From Acanthaster planci (lineage: Eukaryota; Echinodermata; Asteroidea; Valvatida; Acanthasteridae): DNA of 64,000 nucleotides. The notes below the pieces were generated by a model. The model searched no databases. It saw only the letters and a list, made by a program, of their open reading frames with translations, and was not told where the DNA came from. Shown piece by piece: positions 47,710 through 59,300 of this stretch. Within the stretch, counting starts at the first letter, position 1. The number at the start of each line of letters is the position of its first letter. Both the position numbers and the translations under genes were made by a program. The DNA is taken from contig NW_019091437.1 in assembly GCF_001949145.1 (NCBI RefSeq), forward strand, positions 623,539-687,538, written 5' to 3'.

Positions 47710-48849
47710 CACACACACACGCCCACCCACACATGCCCTTGCACTGTGAACAGTCATTCTAAGCATATTTTTGTTGATGGTTCTTTGACGGTGCTTCTTC
47801 CTTTTGGTACAGCCATTCCTTACGCCAAAATGCCTCTAAAACTGTTTTCCAGTCAGGGGTAACCTTGTGTGGACTCGGCTTTAGTCCATGCAAGGTTCGC
47901 ACAACCTGCATCATGTGAACCTCTGTCTTTAGTTCATGGGTCCACACTAGGAATGTTAGGTTGACATACACAAACACACTCACACCTACTTACCTCACAT
48001 ACCTACTGTGGACATTCCTTTCTTTTCGTGCAGTTTAGGAAACCCAGTGAAAATACTCATTTTTCTTGAACTGGGAACATGATTTTCAGTTGGTTTTTTT
48101 TGTACAAGTTTTCCTTGACTGTTCCTCTTCCTTTTACGACAGATGACCCCTACCCCAAAATGCCTCTAAATCTCTTTTCGAGAGAAGGGGAAATGTCCTG
48201 TGGACGTGTGTAAGTCCACAAAACGTCTTCCCTTCCTGCATCGTGTGGACATCGTTTGTTCACAAGTCCACACTAGGTATGTAAGGTAAGCACATAATCT
48301 CACACTCTCACACTCACAGCTTACTTGACGAAATTTTCCCGAACTAGATCCAACTAGAGAAAGTCGGGGTTTCTTGCCAGGATTTGGAAACTGGCTGTGT
48401 AAATTAAAAAAAGCGGCTGTATTCATGTATATGCATGCGCATACCTGTACATAAACACATGCACATGTGCAATGTACACCCTGACATGTACACCCAATGG
48501 CGACCGTCGCCAGCTGCAGTGAAGTAAAGGACACACTGGCTGACAATGTTTGGAGAAGATTTTTGAAATGATTTTAGTGAAGGCTTTGTTTCTCTGCCAA
48601 TGCACATTTTGTATTCATTACAACCTTGTGGAGATGTTGTAGTGAAGTCCAATCGTGGTGTGACCCACATGCTGACCCACGTGCCGACCCACGTGCCATG
48701 CCTACGTGTATGTGGACCGTTGGAAAGTACAATTAATTCCCCACCATGTTTTCACCAAACTTCAGGATTACACCCAACAAGTTGTTAAGCAGATCAGGGC
48801 GTTTGTACCAATAATAATTCAAGCAATGCCCTTTGTAACTGGATGATGA

Positions 48850-48930
48850 ATACGGGCGATTCACAATAGTGCGCCACCAAGAGTTTGCAACGCTTTGGCC
48901 AATCATAATGCAATCATAATGCCAGTTTGC
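48850..48930. mobile_element. Palindromic MITE, copy 4 (half)
   Basis: Only one arm: GATTCACAATAGTGCGCCAC, AAGAGTTTGCAACG and TTGGCCAATCATAATG, with a short local duplication of AATCATAATGC. Confidence 0.55.
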
Positions 48931-50728
48931 AAAATACATTACTTTAATACTTAATTTTAACACTTGAAACACTGTCAGAAATAACCTGTTTGCGTTTACA
49001 TTCACATGTGTATGAACTGACCTTAAGATAGCTCCGTTTGTAGAACTGCCATAATCTGAAGGTTACCAGTGCATGGTTTGGCCTAATCACACGAGGTAAC
49101 CATTCTCAGGGAGTTGCACATGAACATGATATACAGTAGACAAGACATATTGGTCTTTGTAAACGGTGGACTATTACTCAGGTTGACATCCATGGTCAGA
49201 GCTTACTTATGAAGCCTGGTTGGACAGCATGATTAATTTCAACTCACTGTTGATGCCCCAGGCAATTCATGGAATCAGTTTTTAAAATGCAAGGAAAGAA
49301 CTTGGCCACATTGTCCAGAATTGATGCCTCAATTATCACAGGATTCCATGATTGCTAAATCAAACAAATTTGGGTAACTGTGAGACTAATTGATAAAAGT
49401 AAGATCTTAATTTGGGCAGCCAGGAACTGCTTCGTTTCGATATGCAGTGTCACGTGTTATGAATCAATTCTTGCCAGTTTCCCTTTTGCCCTCCATGAGT
49501 GCATTGCTTGTATGGATTTGTATGTTCGGAAAAACACCAACAGCTGATTAAATTTTAGTCATTCAATGACATAGTATTTATAGTCTGCTCAATTCATATT
49601 ATCTTTATAATCTTTTGTTTTTGTAAGCCTGTAAGGTAAAAAAATTAAACAATTTTCTGAAATAGTATTTGAGATTTTTAAGCAGTACTCCCAAAGAATA
49701 CACATGTAAACATTTGTATTGAATGTGAAGGACTTAAGACTGTTGGGGTTAAACCTTTGTTTTAAGAATATTGATATTTAGTCAATATTGAAGTTAGTTT
49801 TGTTTTTCTATGTTTAGACTTTCAACACATATGCATGAAGTGTTCGGTAGGCCTTGGCCACCCACCAGTGTTTCCTTGGCCCTACTCAGCTTGAGGTACA
49901 CGTACCAATTTCATGCTGCTGCTAATCATCAGAACCTTGCATTTCATGGAAATGCTGAGCTGTATGGACAAGCTACGCAATTGTACTCGCTAGATCCAAG
50001 CTTTGAAAGTTGAAAATTCAAAGAGAAAAAAAGACACTGTGGTGTCCGTGTTAGTGCCCAAATTTTTGTAGGCCCCTGGATATTTCGTAGGCCCTAGGCA
50101 CATTCTTGAAGTGCGGTGTCTGACTAAATTTGGTCGGATGTAAATTTGACTTGCCGGTCTTTATAAAATAGATTGAAAGAAAATATTTCCTGTAAGTGTC
50201 AAATTGCTCATTTGAATGACCAGAAACTATGCCGTGCTCTATATTCATGTGCGCTGTGCTATTGAGGCTGGATAGATTGCATCCCACCTCTCAGCCAACT
50301 TGAATGCACACAGGTAAATGCAGCATGATGTTATGTTTTCGGTCTGTTTAGTCTGTGCAATTTGTAATTTAAAGGTTATTATAGTGTGTGTATCATGTGC
50401 TATTGAGAAAAGTGATTATCATGGAAATGCTCTGAAATGAGCAGTTTAAAGTTTTTGGGGGTGCCACACCTATATTGTCCCCAAAGATGTCTCAAATTTG
50501 TTTGTATCTAGAGAGTACAATAAATACAAAGTTTATGAAATGAACCGCAAGTCTTAATTGTACGTTTAAAAAAATCCAAATTTGATCTTAAAAACCTTTA
50601 ATAACTTGGTTTTTGATAATTTTGTGGCCTTTCAAATTTAGAAACTTTGATATACAGGACATCCCAAATCATTTTGATTTCATTTTGAATATTCAAACTC
50701 TGTGATCGAGTGTAACTGTATATCCAGT

Positions 50729-51677
50729 TGTTAGGTGCAACTAATTCAAAAGAACCAAAATGAAGTAGGGCACGACAGAGATGAACATGACAGCAGAGAA
50801 AAGGAAACCAGCAACTAAATTTATTCAGTTTACATACCAAAAATAATAACTAAAGCAATTTAAATCTAGGTTACTATTTGTTTATAAAATTGAATAATTA
50901 CTTTTATGTTATCGAGGGTTCCAGACTTGACTGGGTGCGTGCTGTCAAGTTGACTTTTGGTGTTCTGTTGTGGAGGGAAAACTCGGGCACAGCTGGCTGA
51001 AGCACTGCCTGGTGCACCTGGTTGGTTTGATCCAGGTCATCTTGGGTGAGCCTCAGAACCGGTCTGGTCGCAGGCCATCTAGGAAGAGCCTCAGAACCGG
51101 TCTGGTCCCAGGCCATCTAGGAAGAGCCTCAGATAGAACCGGTCTGGTCCTAGGCCATGTAGGAAGAGCCTCAGAACCGGTCTGGTCCCAGGCCATCTAG
51201 GAAGAGCCTCAGAACCGGTCTGGTCCTAGGCCATCTAGGAAGAGCCGTAAAACCAGTTGGTTTGGGCCATCAACTTGAAGGAGAAGAGTACAGCGGTGAC
51301 TCGCTGTATCTGCAGGCGGTGTATAGCTGGAGGGCCAATGGGACATTGGCTGGAGTGATGAAGGTTGGCAACACCCATCAGTTGAAAAAAAGAACAGAGC
51401 CCCTGGATGAACGGGCGGCTGTGGTGTGATGAGTGCACCCAAGCATGGTACAACCCACTTCTTAAATACATGTGCACCCAGGAAATAATAAAAGGGCCAT
51501 TACATAACCGGTCAGCCCTCTGGGCAACATCTTAACAAAAGAATACTGGGTACAAAACACAATACATAGGGTCTGCTGCGGAACAGTTTAGACTTAAAAT
51601 ACTACAAATGTCCAAAGAAAGAGTTAAATAAAAAACAGCAGGCGAATTATAAAGGAAGAAATGTCCCATTTGTAACA
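50729..51677 (+). mobile_element. Solo LTR (949 bp) with target-site duplication
   Basis: It begins TGTTAGGTGC and ends TTTGTAACA and is flanked by CAGT on both sides. The left duplication copy has the empty site with one CAGT at 27191-27194. Inside are AATAAA-like signals and a 38-bp minisatellite. No coding genes are seen, so it is a solo LTR or a similar TG...CA element. Confidence 0.75.
51055..51250 (+). repeat. 38-bp minisatellite, about five copies
   Basis: Unit AGAACCGGTCTGGTC plus CAGGCCATCTAGGAAGAG in tandem, with small variations. It lies inside the solo LTR. The period is not a multiple of three, so it is not a coding repeat. Confidence 0.85.
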
Positions 51678-52401
51678 CAGTACATTAGAAAGATTTTGGA
51701 TTCATGGGATGTTGACAGAACAACCATCAAAGGTTTTCAACACCAATCCAGGTGAGAGGAGATTCCTAGTGCAATACTTCAGCCTTACTTCTTTGCTTAA
51801 CAATTTTCCTCCTTTAATCAAAGAAGTATTAAACTGCTTCAGTTAGAAAACAGAACTTCACAGAATTAGGCCACATGTTAAGTTGGGAAGTCACTTGGAT
51901 TCGAAAGGTAAATCGCATGGTTCAAGTCCAAATTACAAGTTGTTCATTTCATTAAGTGTGAATTGCCTTTTCCTGTCCATTATTCAGTATTGTGTATTCT
52001 GTGTGATGGATATATGCATACAGGAAAACACAGTTCAAACACTTATTTACACCATACAGTAGTGCAGCAACATGCCCCATGTGGCGCAGAACACAGAGAT
52101 GCCGGTGTAAAATGAAATAATGGGACTCTGAAATATGGACCCAGTGATTGTCAGTGCACCCAATCAAGACTACCCACTGCTGTTCACAAGTGAGGCTTTG
52201 ACACAGAATAGTCACTGTTCTGCAGTGGGGGCCAAATATATTGTGGTATCACCTGCATTATGTAACACCTAATTCAGGGTTATTATATGGGGTCATGAGC
52301 TCAAAGGAAGGGAACAGAAAGGTTGAGCTGGCTTGGGTGGCAAAGTGGGTTAGGAAAGAGATTGGTGTTGGTGTTCTTTGTTGGAATTGCAAAGGGTATT
52401 T

Positions 52402-52407
52402 TTTATT
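52402..52407 (-). terminator. Candidate poly(A) signal for gene C
   Basis: AATAAA on the minus strand about 470 nt after the gene C stop codon. It is a single hexamer with no other support. Confidence 0.25.
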
Positions 52408-52872
52408 TTGCAAATTCTTTCCTATAAGAAAAGATCAGTCTTGAAAGTTGCTATATTTACTGTCCAAATTTGTAGCTGTGAGGTGTATGTTATTCAAAGA
52501 CAATTTCAAATTAACGCATTCTTGATTCGGTATCATGGTATCATCATGTTTCAGCCTGGTTTGGAACAGGTTATTCTCTGTAAAAACTTTGTTTTAACAG
52601 CGGTGGGTTGTCAGATCAGCTGGCTAGTGATTGCCATATGTGAGGCTTAGGGGCTATAAAATAGCTAGAAATCAAAGCATCGTGTGGAACCAAAAAGTGT
52701 TTGAAAGCAGTTGATAGTTTAATCATCTGATGAAAAACACCCATGTAATGCGATGTGATAACCAATAATACGCATATTGATACGCATGATCAAGCGGACT
52801 AATCCTTGGCTCCTTGATCACAAGTACACCTACATGACTGTGAAAACCCTAAACAATTCTTATATTTCAGCG

Positions 52873-53333
52873 TCACTGATCTAATTGGTTTCCCCGCTGC
52901 GGGCCAGAGAGGATGGGCAGAAGGCTAACGGTGTCAATCACCTCGGCAGACTGAGGCACGGGCCCTGTGTACACCTCATCGTAGGAAGGCGGTCGTCCGC
53001 GGTCAGTGTACGGACTCCACTGGACTTGCTGCCTCTCAAGTTGCCGCTGCCTCCTGTACTCCTGCCGTCGGGTCTTGCGCTGGGCCCGGCGCTGGGCTCT
53101 CCTGCTGAAGCCCGACTCATTCTGGGGCCTCTGGGCCAGCCCATCATGAATGCAGGGGCGATCAAACAGGTCAGTATCAAAAAGTTCAATGCCCACTTGG
53201 TTAGACTTGCGCTGCTCGGCCATCTTATATCGGCGGTACATCAGCAACAGTGCAAACATAACCAAAATGATTGCAATAAGAGGGATAACAAATGATAAGA
53301 TGATCATCATGTTGACAGGTTCCATGGCATCCC
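52873..53333 (-). CDS. Gene C exon 7: transmembrane segment, Arg-rich tail and stop
   Basis: 461 nt, residues 606-758. An uncharged helix (MIILSFVIPLIAIILVMFAL) is followed by YRRYK and a tail of about 120 residues. Residues in the middle of the tail form Arg/Gln-rich repeats (RRAQRRAQRKTRRQEYRRQ). Near the end are RPPSYDEV, a PPxY motif overlapping a YxxPhi-type motif, and DTVSLL, an acidic dileucine. Unlike genes A and B, TM and tail share one exon. Confidence 0.88.
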
Positions 53334-56300
53334 CTGAAAGTAAAAAACCACATGAACACAAACATAATTAGTGATTGAAATTTGGGCTCCAAATTGGTTA
53401 TTGACGTCATTGTGAGATCACATGCCAAAAAGAACAAGTTACGGGTACCTCTATTTTCTCTGTTGCCCGTCACCAGGAAAGTGCTTATACTTGTTGGAGA
53501 GCTTACCAGTGGGATGCAAACCTTGATTTCCAGCGTACCCCAGTGAAGCTCAAAGGCAAATATATAATTTACTTAATAATTGCTGTGATGCAAAATTTTA
53601 AGTTGCATGTGCTTACCTGGTAAAATACTTGGATATTTATCACTCTGACAGATCACCCCTGCCTGTTCGTGGTCAGTGCAGCTGTCTCTAGATGTATAGC
53701 TCATGGGACAGTCAGCCAAATTGGTCTCGTTTCCCAAGCACTCCACCCTGTTCAAAAACATGTTCTTGCCCTCCAGTAGACCCCAGGAATTTTCAGAGGT
53801 TGCCCCGTTCACGGCGTGGGCTGCGGCCCGGAACCCGAGCTGCTTGCAGACAACTGTGGCACTACTCAAACCCCACTTCTGGTCGCACACGCTCCTCCAT
53901 AGGCCCATGTATAAGACCTGTACGTAGCCTTGGTTGGGATGTGAACCCTGCACCAGACGGGTATCGTACCCTGCATGAAAGGTAATTTGGTGAACGAAGA
54001 ATGCAGTGAGAATTTGCCATTGCTCTGAAACTTTTCATCTTCTTTAACTCCTAAATTTGTGCCACACATCAGTAGATCCATCAATTGAAAAAAAGGAAGG
54101 GGATGCATGCCATTTAAATTCACTGGTAACAGAAGCAGGGAGGGGGACCAGGGGAGCACCGGCCCCCCGCTTTGGCAGGTCCTATAATGGCCGATGCCGG
54201 ATGGTCTTACAAATGACCCCCAACTTTGAAAATCATTCTGCCGCCATTGTTTAAAATAGGGGCACCCCTGATTACTAGTTTTATATGCTACGTTGTCTGC
54301 CCATTTAGTCACGACATTCAGTTTTATGACTTCAAGAGTATTACATCCTTCACAAAGAAAACCTCTGAATCTTTAAGCTTAAACTGATTGATGGTTCTCT
54401 CTCTTTTTTGCTAGAAGTTAAGCGAAAGCAAAGGAGCCTCACTATCTGCTTTGGGCCGAGTGTCGCATTCCACTGAGACATCCTGGTCATGGCTGCATCT
54501 ATGCAGCCCACTGTAACTGACCCCACATTCTCCCAGGTTAGCCTCCACCCCCTTGCAGTGTGTTCCAGTCATCATGACTGGTAACGAGGTCTCTGGTAGT
54601 CTCCCCATGGCATAGCGTCTTGCTGTCAGGTATCCAAGCTGGCGGCACACCACTTGGGCATCCTCGATGTCCCAGAATGCGTCCTGTGAACTGTGCATCG
54701 GGCCCGTCATGCTTCCTGAGTTGCAAACTGTTCCCCACACGCCGTTATAAATTTCGACTCGTCCCTCATACACATTCAGAGTGCCAGCCAATCGAACGTC
54801 AAACTGTTTTGCTGTATGCCAAAAAATGCAACAAATAAAAAAATCTCAAAATTTTAATTGGTAGAAGCCATGATGACCATATTACACCAAAATCTTAAGC
54901 AATACACTCAGTTAGTATAGGCCTTGACACTGCACAGTAAAATTAATCTGCGCTGTGTACTAGATTTCTCTTGGCTAAAAAGGTATTTGTTTTAGATGTT
55001 AACCCTTATTATTTCCCTCTTTTCACATACAAGTAATCCTAAATATTACACATCTATTTTAGTCGTAAAATTCAAGATGGTATTTTTCCTTCAGTAAAGG
55101 GTATTGAAAAAAATGTTCAGTGTGGTGGACTTGAACCAAGCTAGACCTCAAAAGTTTGGAGGCTGAGGGGTTATTTAACATTTCGCAAGTTGGAGATAGT
55201 GAGTTCAACTCCCACTAGGGCAAGCTTGTGACTCTTTTAGGCAAGCTATTGGATCATATTGAGATCGAGTGAATATTAAAGTATATTGTGGAAGGACCCA
55301 AAATTCCATCAACGGTCATCTCAGTTCAGAGCCTTAAGCAAGTACTTTCTAAGTATTTTTATAAACCCCTTCGCGCTGGGAGGCAGCTATAGCCGCCGTA
55401 AAAATTGAGATCCTCAGCCCGCTTTTCAGTTATTATTCTCGGCCCACGCTCGAGCGAACACGGCGAAAGAAGGCAGACCCTGGCTCTTGTATACATGGTA
55501 ATTGGTCTTTGTGCGTAGCCCAGAAATGAAAAGACAGATTTTGCATCATAATCACCAGCTTCACAATAGTCCCCACTTTGGAAAGAGGCAACGGGAATGT
55601 GGAAGGGTGAGTAGAGCCGCATGCCACCGAACAATCAGCCTTTTCACCGTGTAATTCAAAGCGTGCAGAGCACGCAGGGCCACAAACCGAGAATTTGCGG
55701 TTTGGCAGGTGGCCTGTGTGGCCAAGCGAGGCTGAAATTCTTGGAGTCGGCTTTTGGGAAGAAATTCCCATCGTCAAGGGGTTAACAAGTGTTCAACTCT
55801 TCATTGCAAACACGAGACAAGTACTGTTAAATGAAAAAAAGATGTAAACTTTAAACATTAAAACATTTTAGTTAAACATTGGATCAAAGTACAAAAGCAA
55901 TACTTGGAACAATGCTTCAAAACATTTGCCATCAAGCTAAGTTTCATACATAACAAAACAGAGGTGTTAGCAAGTAAATTTTTTCAAGTCCATGTCAAGT
56001 CACATGTCAATTTTTGCAAGTCTAAGCCAATTCACTTGGTTCAGTCACAAGTCATTTGATAACAGGTCAAGTCAAATCAAGTCACAAGTCAGTTTCATCC
56101 AAATACAAGCAAGTCAAAAAATTTTTTGTCCAAGTACAAGTCAAGTTGCACGGTGTGTAATTTCAAGCCACAGCCAAGTGATTCAGACATGGCCTTGGGC
56201 AGACAAGACCGAAGTAGGAGTCGCGAACGGAACAAAGACTTAAGATGACAGGCCTAATTTAAAACTTAAATGGGTTCAATTGAGTAGTTTTCTGTTGGTA

Positions 56301-59300
56301 ACAAGTCATGATGTGCCAGTTCAAGTCAAGTTACAAGTCACTTTTTGCAAGCAAAAGTCAAGTCACTAGTCAAAAAGTGATAGCTACTAGTCAAGTCACA
56401 AAAATAGCAACTTGAGTCCAACTGGAGTCGAAGTCAAGTGATTCGAGTCTTCAACTTTGTGACAAGATTCTGATTGTCTAAAGTCCTAAATTCTTTTTGT
56501 TATTATTTACTATCTAATGTCTGTGCAATTCCACTTTAACTACATCAAACCATCTTAGTATCTGGTAGTAAGCTTGGCATTCAGGAAAGTTACCCAATAC
56601 AACTTCGCCTCTGTTGTAGGCAGTGATTGCCCCCTTTTCTGTTTACTAGGTTGGCAAGCATGGTAGTAGAACATCATGAGAGTGATTTCTTACCATGCAG
56701 CCATACCCCACAGATGACTCCCGCATCACTCAAATGACTGCACTTCAAGTCTCTTGTTGTCTGGACACAGTCAAATATCGATCGCTCTGTGCCGGTGCAC
56801 GCAAAGTTATTCGCCGACATTCCACCGCTTCCTGGTTTGAACCGATCACCCATGGTGGCTCCAGTTGCGGGGGGCATTGCGAGCTCACGACACACCACCT
56901 TGGCATGCTCAAGTGTCCACTGGTAACCGCAGATGGTCAGCCAGGAGGTACCATTGAAGATCTCCACACGTCCTTTGGTTGGTTCGTCTCCATCCACTAA
57001 CCTGACTTTGAGGTCTGTGTGGGGCAAAAGTTGGAGAAAAAGTGAAACTGTAATGAACATTAGCACGGTTTTTGGGGGGAGTTGATACCAACATTGACTC
57101 ACTTTTAGCAAACCCCACACTTTTTTTTCTGCTCATTCCATTTCAGAGGCTGTTTTTGCCACTTTAAAAGATGATAATTTAGCATGACACAAACATTTCC
57201 CTCAACCTTACCGAACATCCAGACTTGTCTTTTTTCTTATTCAATCTGAACCGTAGCTGAGATCAACATTTTACCTCTTTTGTACTTGAAAGAATTTGAA
57301 GTTGGAAAAGTTCCTTCGTATCGTTTGCTATTAGAAATATTCCTCCAACATCACCATCCAAAAACCTGGTATGCCACTTTCCAGGTGGTATAGGAGCATA
57401 TGTTTTGAGACTAATGCCTGTGCAAAAAATTAGAATTCCTGTTCAGGGTCTTCCAGTGAAAAGAACCTTCAACCAACACCTCTGAAGTAAGTACTTATGG
57501 AAATATTCTGAAACTTGCTTTTTTCTTGATTACAACTCACCACTGCACACAACTGACACATCTTGTGACCTGCTGCATTTGAAGGGCCCACCACGTCGCA
57601 TGTAGTCCACATTGCACTCCCCCAGATTGGCCTCGGTGCCGTTGCAGCGTTGGTTGGTCATGATGACTGGCAGGGTGCTCGGTGGGGGCTGGATTTGCAC
57701 AGCTATCCGCTTGGCACCGATGTACCCCAGCTGTTTGCAGACCACCTGGGCATCCTTGAGGTCCCAAAACTCCTCTCGGTGAGTGTACAAGGGTCGCAAC
57801 AGGGTTCTGGAATCGCACACAGTGCCCCAGATACCATTGAAGAAGATCTCCACCCTACCTTCATACTCATTCACACCCCCTGCTAGACGAATGTCAAACT
57901 GCTTCGCTGGATGTGATAATTATAGAAATAATGTTGAATTTTAAATTTCAAAACTTGAAGTTCTTGAGGAGTTGTTTGTAAAAGTGACATGGTAAAATGT
58001 CCATAAAGGGGGAGTTTGTTTTACTGATACATATTGTAGCATCTGATAAAATATAATGGGGTCAGCTTGTAAGTCCAATGCCTCATGGGTCCGATGCCTC
58101 ATAAGTCCAAAAAATGCATTTAAAAAGTCAACAAGTCTGACGCCTTAAAAGTTTGATGATTCTTTATTAGTTTATTTCAGCCTATAGATCCAACGCCTCA
58201 TTAATCAGATGCCTCCGAAAATTCAGACTTTTGAGGCGTTGGACTTATGAGGCATCGGACTTATGATACGCACCCAATGAAATATGTGTGGTCACTATAA
58301 GAGATTGCCAAATGTATTTACCTGGTAAATCATGAAATTAAATTAAAAGTAAAATCCTTACTATTTTCTGGGTTAAATTTAGCCATCTCTGACCAGGATC
58401 TGTGCATGCACCTGCCAAGATATGTTTTCAGGTTTCAGGGAAAAGGATGTATTTGCACACTTGCCACCAGATCGATGTTCTTTTGATTATTTATAGAAGA
58501 CTTTTTACAAGAAGAGAACTTGAGTGTTGAGCTAAAGATCAACAAATATGACTTTTATAATGGCGGCTCTGGAATCAGTTTCAATTCGCTTACTGTAATA
58601 ATGCAACAAAATGAAAATACTAAAAGACGCATATTACCATGGCCTCATATTGCACTATTTCTATAGCAGAAAATGTAGCTACTCTGAGCTGGCCCATGTC
58701 AACTCAAGTGTTGGAACTCAAGCCTGAGGCCAAAGACAGAGATTGGATTTGAAAAATCTCTACAACGGTTGGGGATACCTCTGCGACAGGTGGTTGGGGA
58801 TACTTTCTTAAACTTGTACAAAACAGCTGAGTTTGTAAATAAGATTTCTTGGGACAGAGGAGTAACAACTCTGCTTTATTTCCTTTTTAGGGAAGCTAGG
58901 AGGTGGGGACTTGTGGAGATAAGGAACAAGGGTTGGGTCAAGGTAGGATTATTGATCTTTTTAGCGCCTCATAGATTTTGAAATAAGTCTTTGTTAACAT
59001 CAAGCGGTTTTCATTAGGTGCGGCTAAAATGAACAAAGCTAGATATACGAGAGAAGGCTATACGATGTTTACATACCATTTGCCCAATTTCCACACGCAA
59101 CACCAGCAACCCTGCCACTGTCCTTGCAGATATACCGTGTCGCCGATATGCACAGCAGCAGCATGTATTTGAAGCTGCCTTCACTGCACATGAAGGCGTA
59201 CTGAGATAGGGTGCTATTGCTCTGTCCTACGCTCACCCAAGTGGTGGCCTCCGTGGCTGGCGGTAGGGAGAGCTGGCGACACACCACCTTGGCCTCTTCA

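Larger units (their letters stand above)
47710..52872. other. Region between the convergent genes B and C
   Basis: Shared with the region after gene A except for the solo LTR (50729-51677) and smaller differences. It also holds half of a palindromic MITE (48850-48930) and a candidate gene C poly(A) hexamer. No gene is recognised. Confidence 0.6.

Noticed and set aside
52885-53295. 136-codon plus-strand open frame
   Set aside because: It is the antisense shadow of gene C exon 7, whose splice site, TM helix and tail motifs support the minus strand.
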